DNA from: Brevibacillus sp.
GTDB lineage: Bacteria > Bacillota > Bacilli > Brevibacillales > Brevibacillaceae
DNA length: 64,000 nucleotides
Reading direction: 5' to 3'
Assembly: GCA_017656235.1 (NCBI GenBank)
Contig: JACDOF010000009.1
Span: forward strand, 1 to 64,000
Under the pieces are notes generated by a model that had not been told where the DNA came from, did not search any database, and was given only the letters and a program-made list of their open reading frames with translations. The position numbers were made by a program, and so were the translations under genes. Shown here one piece after another: positions 49,425 to 57,866 of the stretch (within the stretch, counting starts at the first letter, position 1; each line of letters begins with the position of its first letter).

Positions 49425-50429
49425 ATGCTTGAGGGGCATCAGACATGGCGGTACACAAACAAGCCGGTGATTCTGGCCTCGTCGGCGATTGGCGGTCCGT
49501 TTGAAGCAACGCACCCACTGGCGGACGATTTTGATACGCTGCACGGCGATCTGTGGCTGGGGCAGGACAGCTGGGAGCAGGCGGAGCGCGTCTTGTTGGA
49601 GGAAGCGGCCGACAAAGCGGTGGAAAAGGCCGGGTTGACCAACGACAAGATTCAGTTTTTTCTCGCAGGCGATTTGATGAACCAGATTATCTCCGCCAGC
49701 TTCGCCGCGCGTACAATGAAAGTTCCCTATCTGGGCTTGTTTGGCGCCTGCTCGACGACTACTGAAGCGCTTGCCCTCGCTTCCCTGCTCGTGGACAGCC
49801 AATCCGCAGAGTATGTGCTGGCCGCTACGTGCAGTCACAACGCCTCTGCGGAAAAACAATTTCGCTACCCCACCGAATACGGATCCCAAAAGCCGCCGAC
49901 GGCACAATGGACCGTAACCGGCAGCGGCGCAGCGGTGGTGGCTTCGAGAGGGGACGGACCGCGCGTCACTTCGGCTACGATTGGAAGGGTTGTCGACATG
50001 GGCATATCAGATCCGTTCAACATGGGGGGAGCCATGGCCCCTGCTGCTCTCAGTACGATTGAAGCTCATTTTCGCGACCGGAATCTCCCCTATGATTATT
50101 ACGATTTGGTTGTGACGGGCGACTTGGGCCGGGTCGGCCATTCCATTCTCTCGGAACTTTTGCCTCGTCACCAGATTGCCATTCCTTTGGATCGCTACAT
50201 CGATTGCGGCGTGCTCATCTATGGTGACGATCCGGCGGTACAGGCGGGAGGAAGCGGTGCTGCCTGCTGTGCTGTCGTGACCTATGGCCATCTGCTCAAT
50301 CGGATGAGAGCGGGAGAATTGCGGCGCATACTGGTTGTGGCGACAGGAGCCTTGATGTCCCCGATGTCATACCAGCAGGGTGAGAGCATTCCCTGTATCG
50401 CGCATGCGGTGTCAATCGAAGCGGAATAA
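49425..50429 (+). CDS. spoVAD: Stage V sporulation protein AD
   Basis: 334 aa, thiolase-fold protein that binds dipicolinic acid at the spore inner membrane. Signature segments: DTLHGDLWLGQDSWEQAERV, VPYLGLFGACSTTTEALALA (about 104-123), and ATCSHNASAEKQFRYPTEYG (about 138-157). GDLGRVGHSILSELLPRHQI is typical of the C-terminal half. Coded directly after spoVAC, with spoVAE 13 bp downstream. Confidence 0.95.
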   Translation: MLEGHQTWRYTNKPVILASSAIGGPFEATHPLADDFDTLHGDLWLGQDSWEQAERVLLEEAADKAVEKAGLTNDKIQFFLAGDLMNQIISASFAARTMKVPYLGLFGACSTTTEALALASLLVDSQSAEYVLAATCSHNASAEKQFRYPTEYGSQKPPTAQWTVTGSGAAVVASRGDGPRVTSATIGRVVDMGISDPFNMGGAMAPAALSTIEAHFRDRNLPYDYYDLVVTGDLGRVGHSILSELLPRHQIAIPLDRYIDCGVLIYGDDPAVQAGGSGAACCAVVTYGHLLNRMRAGELRRILVVATGALMSPMSYQQGESIPCIAHAVSIEAE

Positions 50430-50442
50430 GGGAGGGAGCGGG

Positions 50443-50793
50443 ATGATCTACTTCTGGGCATTTGTCGTAGGAGGCTTCATCTGTTTGGTCGGGCAGTTTC
50501 TGATGGACGTGCTGCGTTTTACACCTGCACATACCATGTCTGCCCTGGTGGTGGCGGGAGCAGTGCTCGACGGCTTTGGCCTCTACGACCCACTCATCCA
50601 GTTTGCCGGGGCGGGCGCTTCGGTGCCGATTACCAGCTTTGGCAACGCTCTGGTGCATGGTGCACTGGCCGAAGCAGAAAAAAACGGGCTGATCGGTGTC
50701 ATCACAGGTATCTTTGAAGTAACCAGCGCAGGGATATCGGCTGCGATTGTGTTCGGTTTTTTTGCTGCCCTGTTTTTCCGGGCCAAGGGTTGA
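50443..50793 (+). CDS. spoVAE: Stage V sporulation protein AE (SpoVAEb type)
   Basis: 116 aa from ATG 50443, set by GGGAGGGAG. Four membrane segments: FWAFVVGGFICLVGQFLMDV, MSALVVAGAVLDGFGLYDPL, and so on. It resembles SpoVAC in fold (GGxICLVGQ, LDGFGLYD, FAGAGASVPITSFGNAL). Third subunit of the DPA channel set. The operon seems to stop here, without spoVAF, spoVAA or spoVAB. Confidence 0.92.
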   Translation: MIYFWAFVVGGFICLVGQFLMDVLRFTPAHTMSALVVAGAVLDGFGLYDPLIQFAGAGASVPITSFGNALVHGALAEAEKNGLIGVITGIFEVTSAGISAAIVFGFFAALFFRAKG

Positions 50794-51041
50794 CATCTTT
50801 CAACGCTGTTTCATGTCGCCCTTTTTCAGGCGGACTCATCATATCGTTGTTCATTTCCTTTTTGGGGGCGGCGCACGCCTACAGATGATTCGCGTTGACT
50901 GCCCTGACACAGAAGGAAGCAAGGGATAAAGATCCCCCCATCTGGCAATACCATACTTGGGACGATAACCTTTCATTCCAACGTCAGTCTGTCCTGCGGA
51001 TTTGAGTGAGGATGTCAATCGACAAGGAGGCAAGTCTGGGT

Positions 51042-51257
51042 ATGGGTAACGTTTGGTCTTTTTTTGACAAAATGAACCTGTTTGCCTGGGTGCTCGGAAT
51101 TTTTGGCGCCCATGTGCTGCTGTACCTGTTGCTGGGGACCGCTGCGTGGTTGGCCACATCGTTTCTGGCTGCTTCCGTGTACGCAGTTGCCCTGCTGGCA
51201 TTAAAGCTTCTGGCCAGACGGTATGTTGGGAATCAGGAGAAGGACAAAATCAGCTAA
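51042..51257 (+). CDS. Small membrane protein
   Basis: 71 aa from ATG 51042, with AAGGAGG upstream (ATG 51006 also in frame, no RBS). One or two hydrophobic helices (LFAWVLGIFGAHVLLYLLLG, SFLAASVYAVALLALKLLAR). Function unknown. It is in the same direction as, and 24 bp ahead of, the LysM-CAP gene. Confidence 0.55.
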   Translation: MGNVWSFFDKMNLFAWVLGIFGAHVLLYLLLGTAAWLATSFLAASVYAVALLALKLLARRYVGNQEKDKIS

Positions 51258-51281
51258 TGAAGCGACAAGGAGTGATCATCT

Positions 51282-51908
51282 GTGGCAAGACGGATTGTGG
51301 TATGTCTCCTGCTTGCCTGTTTGGCAAGCGGCGTATTGGGCTGCCCGTCAGGGTACGCGGCTGATTCGGACGTATATGTGGTAAAGCCGGGTGACAGCCT
51401 GTGGAAGATCTCGCTTAAATACCAGGTGGGGTTGTCGGAGATCATCAATGCCAATCCACAGTTTAAGAACCCCAACTTGATTTATCCTGGCGACCGGGTA
51501 ACCGTACCGCTTCTTTCAGCGGAGAAACGACTGGAGGCACAGGTGGTTGAACTGGTCAACCAGGAGCGGGCCAAATACGGGCTTAAGCCGCTTGTGGCCA
51601 ATTGGGAACTGGCTCGAGTGGCACGCTTTAAATCACAGGACATGCGCGACCGGGGATATTTTTCTCATCAATCGCCTACGTACGGCTCGCCGTTTGAGAT
51701 GATGAGAGCATTCCGTATCTCGTTTCGGGCGGCAGGAGAAAATATCGCGGCTGGTCAAACCAGTCCCCAGGCCGTGATGAAATCGTGGATGGAGAGCCCG
51801 GGTCACCGGCAAAATATTTTAAGCGCCCAGTTTACACAGATTGGCGTCGGTTACGCAAAAGGGGGAGCGTATCGCCATTACTGGACGCAGATGTTTATCC
51901 GCCCCTAA
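51282..51908 (+). CDS. LysM-CAP domain protein
   Basis: 208 aa from GTG 51282. Signal peptide RIVVCLLLACLASGVLG. LysM domain (about 32-76: YVVKPGDSLWKISLKYQVGL, NLIYPGDRVTVP) binds peptidoglycan, and a CAP/SCP domain follows (about 85-208: VNQERAKYGLKPLVANWELA, YFSHQSPTYGSPFEMMRAF, SWMESPGHRQNILSAQF). Same layout as SafA-neighbour/YkwD-type proteins of Bacillales that act in the envelope or the spore coat. A terminator follows at 51927. Confidence 0.88.
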   Translation: MARRIVVCLLLACLASGVLGCPSGYAADSDVYVVKPGDSLWKISLKYQVGLSEIINANPQFKNPNLIYPGDRVTVPLLSAEKRLEAQVVELVNQERAKYGLKPLVANWELARVARFKSQDMRDRGYFSHQSPTYGSPFEMMRAFRISFRAAGENIAAGQTSPQAVMKSWMESPGHRQNILSAQFTQIGVGYAKGGAYRHYWTQMFIRP

Positions 51909-51925
51909 GTGGTGACAACGAACAG

Positions 51926-51957
51926 GCCGGCAGAGGAAGACTGCCGGTTTTTTTATA
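51926..51957 (+). terminator. Rho-independent terminator
   Basis: CCGGCAG (51927-51933) with CTGCCGG (51941-51947) and seven T. Ends the LysM-CAP transcript. Confidence 0.9.
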
Positions 51958-51980
51958 ACATATATAAACTTCTCAAGATT

Positions 51981-52166
51981 GCAGACAAAGTGTCGTGCCC
52001 ACGAGTGGGGCGTTTTTTCGCGCTCACTTCCGGTGGCCAACCAGCGAAGAAGCAGACCAGGACCGCTTCACGACGTGCTTTTGCGCTGGCCCGCTTTGGG
52101 CTTGCGAAGCGGACATTCCAGCCCTGTGGTTGGTTGGCAGCGGAGTGAGGAAGGAAAATGGCCGCC
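51981..52166 (-). repeat. Palindromic repeat, beta/alpha hybrid, copy 8
   Basis: Left arm of beta type: GACAAAGTGTCGTG, ACGAGTGGGGCGTTTTTTCG, CGCTCAC. The right arm is of alpha type: GGAGTGAGGAAGGAAAATGG, CCGCC. The inner GTGGCCAACCAGCG pairs with GGTTGGTTGGCAGC. It touches the 3' end of the convergent uppP gene. Confidence 0.8.
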
Positions 52167-52171
52167 GTAAC

Positions 52172-52954
52172 TTACCACTTGCCTATGAACTGCAATAGAA
52201 CGATGGCAATCCCAAGGCCCCAGACATAGATGGCAAACCCTTTCAGCGAATGGGTGCTGATGATTTTCAGCATCCAGCGGATTGCGGCGTACCCCGCAAT
52301 GGCCGCAAACGCTGTGCCGACCAGCATGGGAGCCAGGAGCAGACTGGCACTTTCACTCCCCATGAGATCTTTGGCCTGGAGTATGGTCGCACCCAGGATT
52401 GCCGGCAGGGAAAGCAGGAACGAGAAGCGGGCCGCGTCCTCCCGCTTGATGCCGCGCAGCAGCGAACCGGCAATCGTCAGTCCGGAACGGGAAATGGCCG
52501 GAAGTATCGCCGCACCTTGCAGGGTTCCGATAATCAAGGCATCCGTGTAGTTGATATGAGAAAACGGACGGTGTCCTCCTTTGATGGACTCCACGCTCCA
52601 CAGGATCAGGCCTGTTGCCAAAAACTCAAAACCGATCGTTTGTCCGGTCTGCGAGATTTCCTTGAAGAAGTCGTGAAACGTAAGGCCGATGACCGCTGTT
52701 GGGATTGTGCCGACGACCAACAGTCCGCTCAGGCGGCTGAACGGGTGTGTGAGAACATACCGTACTTCGCTCCAGAAGGCTGTCACCACCGCAATGAGTG
52801 TTCCGAAGTGCAGCATGGTGTCGAACATCAGCCCCGCCTCTCTAAGCCCGAACAATTTGCCGAACAGGACGAGGTGGCCGGTACTGGAGATGGGCAGGAA
52901 CTCGGTCAATCCCTGAACAATTCCGAGAATGATCGAGTATGCGTATTCAAGCAT
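52172..52954 (-). CDS. uppP: Undecaprenyl-diphosphatase
   Basis: 260 aa from ATG 52954 (the frame runs to 52972). It recycles undecaprenyl pyrophosphate to the monophosphate carrier for cell-wall synthesis; a membrane protein with about eight helices. The BacA/UppP signatures are present: GIVQGLTEFLPISSTGHLVL (with the catalytic Glu and Ser-Ser-Thr) and LPAISRSGLTIAGSLLRGI (PGxSRS-type). Monocistronic. Confidence 0.95.
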   Translation of the reverse strand: MLEYAYSIILGIVQGLTEFLPISSTGHLVLFGKLFGLREAGLMFDTMLHFGTLIAVVTAFWSEVRYVLTHPFSRLSGLLVVGTIPTAVIGLTFHDFFKEISQTGQTIGFEFLATGLILWSVESIKGGHRPFSHINYTDALIIGTLQGAAILPAISRSGLTIAGSLLRGIKREDAARFSFLLSLPAILGATILQAKDLMGSESASLLLAPMLVGTAFAAIAGYAAIRWMLKIISTHSLKGFAIYVWGLGIAIVLLQFIGKW

Positions 52955-53182
52955 AGCGATCGCTCCTGTCACATGCGTCTCTGTACATCATTACATGGAT
53001 ATGTAGGATTTTTCTGGACTTGCCTATGATAGCACATTATTCCCATATTTTTGAACACTTTTTAAAAAACTTCCGCCCCTGCTGTCAGAAGAGTGCTGCG
53101 GGATTTGCGGGGAAGATGGGCGGGTACAGAAACTTTGTGTATAATGATTGTGACGAGATCGGCAGGGAAGGATGTGAACGCT
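52955..53182. promoter_or_regulatory. Control region upstream of the riboflavin operon
   Basis: Contains a perfect TATAAT (53140-53145) about 37 bp upstream of ribD. I looked for the FMN (RFN) riboswitch common ahead of rib genes in Bacillales and found none of its conserved parts. Confidence 0.4.
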
Positions 53183-54292
53183 GTGCGCGACGTCGATTAC
53201 ATGTCTGTAGCACTCCAGATGGCACAAGGGACGGCCGGGCAGACCAGTCCCAACCCGATGGTCGGGGCAGTCGTCGTGCGCGACGGAGCAATCGTCGGCA
53301 TGGGCGCTCATCTGCGGGCGGGAGAAGCGCATGCCGAGGTTCACGCGCTGGCAATGGCACAGGAGAAAGCGAAAGGTGCCGATCTGTACGTCACGCTGGA
53401 GCCGTGCAGCCATACCGGCCGCACGCCGCCTTGTACGGAGGCGATCATCCGCGCCGGCATCGCCCGCGTAGTCGTCGCCGCACTCGACCCCAACCCGAAA
53501 GTGGCGGGACAAGGCATCAAACGATTGCGTGAGGCCGGGATCGAGGTCGTCGTCGGCGTGTTGGAGTCTGAGGCAAAAAAACTGAATGAAGTATTTTTTC
53601 ACTATATCACCACGGGCCGTCCGTTTGTCACAGTCAAAACGGCGGCTACCCTGGACGGAAAAGTGGCTACCGAGACTGGCCACAGCCGCTGGGTTTCGGG
53701 AGCAGAGGCGCGTCAGGAAGTGCATCTGCTGCGCCATCGCTACGATGCGATTCTGGTCGGGGTCGGCACGGTAATTGCCGATGATCCGGCATTAACCGTT
53801 CGCCTGCCGGACGGGCATGCCCGCCATCCCATTCGCGTCATTCTGGATACCACTCTGCGCATTCCGCCTGCGGCGAAAGTGTTGACGGACGGGGTGGCGC
53901 CCACCTGGATTTACACCACGGACCGGGCTCCGCGCGACAAGCAGGAGATGCTGGCCCAACGGGGAGTTGAGGTGATCCGGCTTGGCAGCAGCAGGGTAGA
54001 TGTCACGCAGGTCTTGGAATCGCTCGGAAAGCGGGGGGTCACCTCCCTGCTCGTGGAGGGGGGCGCGACCATCAACGGCGCTTTTTTGGCCGCACGCGCC
54101 ATCAACAAGGTGATCAGCTACATTTCCCTTAAGCTGGTCGGCGGTGCGGGGGCCCCGACACCGTTTGGCGGCAGCGGGATACCCATCATGGACGAAGCCG
54201 TACCGCTTGAGAGAATCGAAGTGGAGCGAGTCAGCGAGCAGGATTTGCGGATTGTCGGCTATCCGCGCTTTGCGGACAGGGAGGAGGCGTAG
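53183..54292 (+). CDS. ribD: Bifunctional riboflavin biosynthesis deaminase/reductase RibD
   Basis: 369 aa from GTG 53183 (GTG 53174 is another possibility). The N-terminal cytidine-deaminase-like domain (residues 1-140) has HAEVHAL and EPCSHTGRTPPCT, the zinc site. The C-terminal reductase domain (about 147-360) has TVKTAATLDGKVATETGHSR and GVGTVIADDPALTVR. It carries out the deamination and NADPH-dependent side-chain reduction steps. First gene of ribD-ribE-ribBA-ribH. Confidence 0.95.
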   Translation: MRDVDYMSVALQMAQGTAGQTSPNPMVGAVVVRDGAIVGMGAHLRAGEAHAEVHALAMAQEKAKGADLYVTLEPCSHTGRTPPCTEAIIRAGIARVVVAALDPNPKVAGQGIKRLREAGIEVVVGVLESEAKKLNEVFFHYITTGRPFVTVKTAATLDGKVATETGHSRWVSGAEARQEVHLLRHRYDAILVGVGTVIADDPALTVRLPDGHARHPIRVILDTTLRIPPAAKVLTDGVAPTWIYTTDRAPRDKQEMLAQRGVEVIRLGSSRVDVTQVLESLGKRGVTSLLVEGGATINGAFLAARAINKVISYISLKLVGGAGAPTPFGGSGIPIMDEAVPLERIEVERVSEQDLRIVGYPRFADREEA

Positions 54293-54296
54293 GCGG

Positions 54297-54950
54297 GTGT
54301 TTACCGGGATTGTCGAAGAATTGGGCCGTGTCGCCCTTGTGGAAGGAGGCAGCCGGTCAAGTAAGCTGGTGATCGAAGCGCGGAGTGTGCTGGAAGGCGT
54401 CCGCCTGGGTGACAGCATTGCCGTCAACGGCGTATGCCTGACGGTTACGTCGTATTCGGAAAGCTGCTTTACAGCCGATGTGATGCCGGAGACCCTGAAA
54501 CATACCAACCTGGGCCAGTTAAGACGAGGCGCGCTCGTCAATCTGGAGCGCGCCATGGCGTTGGGGGACCGCTTTGGCGGGCATCTTGTCTCCGGGCATG
54601 TGGATGGTACCGGGGTGGTGGCCGCGCGGGAACCGTACGCCAATGCCGTCCTGTTTCGCATCAAAGCGGCTGCTGAACTTCGCCGCTACATGGTGCCGCG
54701 GGGATCGGTCGCCGTTGATGGCATCAGCTTGACCATCACCGAGGTGACAGATGAGGGATTCTCGATCTCCATCATTCCGCATACGTTGGCACATACCAAC
54801 CTGGGCGAGAAACAGCCGGGGGACACGGTGAACCTGGAATGCGACATGATAGCCAAGTACGTCGAACGGCTGCTTTCCTGGCAGCGTGGCGAAAAAGGGG
54901 ATAGAGCGGGAATAGATGTGGACTTTTTGCGGCAGCATGGATTTGCCTGA
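54297..54950 (+). CDS. ribE: Riboflavin synthase alpha subunit
   Basis: 217 aa from GTG 54297, with GGGAGGAGG just upstream, inside the ribD end. Two lumazine-binding repeats: the first begins MFTGIVEELG and the second is near VSGHVDGTGVVA. AVNGVCLTV and AVDGISLTI are matching segments of each repeat. Dismutates two 6,7-dimethyl-8-ribityllumazine to riboflavin. 4 bp after ribD. Confidence 0.95.
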   Translation: MFTGIVEELGRVALVEGGSRSSKLVIEARSVLEGVRLGDSIAVNGVCLTVTSYSESCFTADVMPETLKHTNLGQLRRGALVNLERAMALGDRFGGHLVSGHVDGTGVVAAREPYANAVLFRIKAAAELRRYMVPRGSVAVDGISLTITEVTDEGFSISIIPHTLAHTNLGEKQPGDTVNLECDMIAKYVERLLSWQRGEKGDRAGIDVDFLRQHGFA

Positions 54951-54993
54951 GACAGGAATGGGACGCAGATAACAGCGGCGGAGGAGGAAAGAG

Positions 54994-56196
54994 ATGTTTC
55001 ATTCGATTGAAGAAGCCATCGAGGATTTGAAAAAGGGACGGCCGATCATCGTCGTGGACGATGAAGACCGTGAAAACGAAGGGGACTTTGTAGCGCTGGC
55101 GGAAATGGCAACCCCTGACGTGATCAACTTTATGATTACACATGGCCGAGGGCTGGTCTGCGTCCCCATCACCGAGGAGCGGGCCGGGCAATTGCATTTG
55201 AAGCCGATGGTTGATGTCAATACGGACAAGCAGGGAACGGCCTTCACCGTTTCCATCGACGAGGTCGGGACGACCACCGGCATCTCTGCCTACGAGCGTT
55301 CGGCAACGATACTGGCCATGATCGACGAGTCTAAAGGACCGGAACATTTTCGCCGCCCTGGCCATATCTTCCCCTTGATTGCCAAGAAGGGAGGCGTACT
55401 GCGCCGGGCTGGACACACGGAAGCGGCGGTCGATCTGGCCCGGCTGGCCGGCAGCTACCCGGCGGGCGTGATTTGCGAGATCATCAACGAGGATGGCAGT
55501 ATGGCCCGCCTGCCGGAATTGGAAAAAATAGCGGAGCGTTTTTCGTTGAAGCTGATTTCCATCGAAGACCTGATTCGATTCCGCACGCGGACAGAATGTC
55601 TGGTGAAGCGGGAAGTGGAAGTGGAACTGCCGAGTGAGTATGGCTCCTTCCGGGTGTGCGGTTATACCAACGAAGTGGACGGAAAAGAACACCTCGCCCT
55701 GGTCAAGGGGGAGATCAAACCGAATGAACCGGTGTTGGTGAGGGTTCACTCCGAATGCCTGACCGGTGACGTGTTTGGGTCGTACCGCTGCGACTGCGGA
55801 CCGCAGCTTCATGCCGCCCTGGAGCAAATCGAACAGGCGGGAAAAGGCGTGCTGCTCTACATGAGACAGGAAGGGCGCGGGATCGGGCTGATCAACAAAC
55901 TGCGTGCCTACAAGCTGCAGGAACAAGGGTACGACACCGTGGAAGCCAACGAGAAGCTGGGCTTTCCGCCTGATCTGCGCGATTACGGCATCGGAGCACA
56001 AATCCTGCGCGATCTCGGCGTGGGCAGGATCCTGTTGATGACCAACAATCCGCGCAAGATCCGCGGTTTGAACGGATACGGCCTGGAAGTGGTGGAGCGT
56101 GTGCCGATCCAGATCAAGAGCCACCCGCACAACGAGCGTTATCTGAAAACCAAACATGACAAGCTGGGCCATCTGCTCAGCTTTACCAAGGAGTGA
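54994..56196 (+). CDS. ribBA: DHBP synthase/GTP cyclohydrolase II (RibBA)
   Basis: 400 aa. The N-terminal 3,4-dihydroxy-2-butanone-4-phosphate synthase domain (about 1-200) has [15 protein letters not shown] and the conserved RPGHIFPL, with [13 protein letters not shown]. The C-terminal GTP cyclohydrolase II domain (about 205-400) has the zinc Cys ligands in [19 protein letters not shown] and the arginine-rich [20 protein letters not shown]. Both halves look intact. AGGAGGAAAGAG precedes the start. Confidence 0.97.
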   Translation: MFHSIEEAIEDLKKGRPIIVVDDEDRENEGDFVALAEMATPDVINFMITHGRGLVCVPITEERAGQLHLKPMVDVNTDKQGTAFTVSIDEVGTTTGISAYERSATILAMIDESKGPEHFRRPGHIFPLIAKKGGVLRRAGHTEAAVDLARLAGSYPAGVICEIINEDGSMARLPELEKIAERFSLKLISIEDLIRFRTRTECLVKREVEVELPSEYGSFRVCGYTNEVDGKEHLALVKGEIKPNEPVLVRVHSECLTGDVFGSYRCDCGPQLHAALEQIEQAGKGVLLYMRQEGRGIGLINKLRAYKLQEQGYDTVEANEKLGFPPDLRDYGIGAQILRDLGVGRILLMTNNPRKIRGLNGYGLEVVERVPIQIKSHPHNERYLKTKHDKLGHLLSFTKE

Positions 56197-56201
56197 AGAA
56201 G

Positions 56202-56669
56202 ATGCGAATCTATGAAGGACATCTGGTCGGAACGGGCCTTTCCATCGGCATTGTCGCCGGGCGGTTTAACGAGTTCATCGTCAGCAAGCTGGTCAGCGGC
56301 GCATTGGACGCCTTGAAGCGGCATGGCGTAGATGAACAAAACATCGAAATAGCCTGGGTGCCGGGGGCGTTCGAGATTCCCCTGATCGCCAAAAAAATGG
56401 CTGAATCGGGCCGATACGATGCGGTGATTACGCTGGGAGCGGTCATCCGCGGTTCTACCCCACACTTTGAATACGTTTGCAGCGAGTGTGCCAAAGGGGT
56501 CGCGTCCGTAAGTCTGGCTTCGGGTGTGCCGACCATCTTCGGGGTTTTGACTACCGACAGCATCGAACAGGCGATTGAGCGGGCCGGTACCAAGGCGGGC
56601 AACAAGGGTTGGGAGGCGGCGACGACCGCTATCGAGATGGCCAACTTGAACCGGCAGATCACTTCCTGA
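56202..56669 (+). CDS. ribH: 6,7-dimethyl-8-ribityllumazine synthase
   Basis: 155 aa from ATG 56202, with AAGGAG at the ribBA end (GTG 56193 is less well spaced). Forms the icosahedral lumazine synthase. Substrate motifs: [12 protein letters not shown] (about 21-32), [10 protein letters not shown] (about 54-63), [19 protein letters not shown] (about 78-96, with the catalytic His). Last gene of the riboflavin operon. Confidence 0.96.
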   Translation: MRIYEGHLVGTGLSIGIVAGRFNEFIVSKLVSGALDALKRHGVDEQNIEIAWVPGAFEIPLIAKKMAESGRYDAVITLGAVIRGSTPHFEYVCSECAKGVASVSLASGVPTIFGVLTTDSIEQAIERAGTKAGNKGWEAATTAIEMANLNRQITS

Positions 56670-56830
56670 CGGGATTCCTTCTGCCGTCGCGGTGTATATG
56701 AACCAGGCCGGGTGACCGGAAAACACATAGCAGGAGTGCAGCGAGAGCACGATAGGAACAGGCGGCTCAGCGGATATTTCGTACGAGCCGCTCTCTTGTG
56801 AGGAACAGATACCATTGGGGAAGTGATCGA

Positions 56831-57748
56831 ATGAAAAGCAAGCGCTCCCGGTCGGAGCAAGAGAACAGACTGCAGGCGGGTATGGTAACCACGTTACAAG
56901 TGGCCCGTACAGCACCGTTTGGCTTTTTTCTAACTGATGGCGTGGAAGATGTGCTGCTTCACCGGAACGAAGTTTCTGCTTCCTTGCAGGAAGGAAGCAG
57001 GGTAGAAGTGTTTTTGTATCGCGATCAGAAGGATCGGCTGGCTGCAACCATGCGTTTGCCTCACGTTCGCGAGGGAGAATACGGTTGGCTGGAAGTGGTG
57101 AACGCCGTCCCCAATCTGGGTGTATTTCTCAACAATGGCACGGCAAAAGACCTGCTGCTCTCCTGTGACGACCTGCCCAAGCGGCCGACAGAGTGGCCGA
57201 AGGTAGGTGACAAGGTGTTGGCAACCCTGAAGCGGGACAAACGCGGCAGGCTGTTGGCTGAACCTGCTGGTGAGCGGGTCATGTTGGAAATCGCCCGAAC
57301 GGCTGCTCCGGAAATGCTGGGGCGCTGGGTGGAAGGAACGGTTTACAAGGTGATAGACGATGGAGCATTCGTCTTTACAGAGACGGAACACGTGATGTTC
57401 ATTCATCGCGACGAGATGACCCAACCGCTGCGCATGGGGCAGGATGTCTGCAGCCGGGTGAGTTATGTGCGCCCGGACGGACGAATCAATGGTTCGATGC
57501 GCGCCCGCAAGGAACAGCAGCTCCAGGAAGATGCTGACCGCCTGCTGGCTTTCCTGATCGAACAGAACGGGGCCATGCCGTATACGGACGAGACGCCTTC
57601 CGACGTGATCCGGGAAAAGCTGGGCTTAAGCAAAGCGGCATTTAAACGAGCGCTGGGCAGGTTGTTGAAACGGGGACTGATTGAACAACAGGCGGGCTGG
57701 ACCCGTTTGCGCAATCGGGAACAAGGGACTACCGACACGAACAAGTGA
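56831..57748 (+). CDS. cvfB: S1-like RNA-binding protein CvfB/YitL
   Basis: 305 aa from ATG 56831, with GGGGAAGTGAT upstream. Three S1-type OB-fold repeats (about 12-70, 75-140, 145-215: LQVARTAPFGFFLTDGVEDV, VVNAVPNLGVFLNNGTAKDL, VEGTVYKVIDDGAFVFTETE) and a C-terminal winged helix (about 235-295). This is the layout of CvfB/YitL, an RNA-binding regulator. About 160 bp after ribH, with which it need not be co-transcribed. Confidence 0.9.
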   Translation: MKSKRSRSEQENRLQAGMVTTLQVARTAPFGFFLTDGVEDVLLHRNEVSASLQEGSRVEVFLYRDQKDRLAATMRLPHVREGEYGWLEVVNAVPNLGVFLNNGTAKDLLLSCDDLPKRPTEWPKVGDKVLATLKRDKRGRLLAEPAGERVMLEIARTAAPEMLGRWVEGTVYKVIDDGAFVFTETEHVMFIHRDEMTQPLRMGQDVCSRVSYVRPDGRINGSMRARKEQQLQEDADRLLAFLIEQNGAMPYTDETPSDVIREKLGLSKAAFKRALGRLLKRGLIEQQAGWTRLRNREQGTTDTNK

Positions 57749-57782
57749 AACAAACCGGGCTTACCACCTTGATTGCAAACGA

Positions 57783-57838
57783 AGGGCTGTTCCGACAGGA
57801 TATCCTGCTTGAATCCTGCCGGGACAGCCCTCTTGATC
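57783..57838. terminator. Bidirectional terminator
   Basis: AGGGCTGTTCCGACAGGA (57783-57800) pairs with TCCTGCCGGGACAGCCCT (57814-57831). It separates cvfB from the convergent TRAP operon. Confidence 0.85.
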
Positions 57839-57866
57839 ATTCTGCCAGGGACAGTCGAAACCAATG

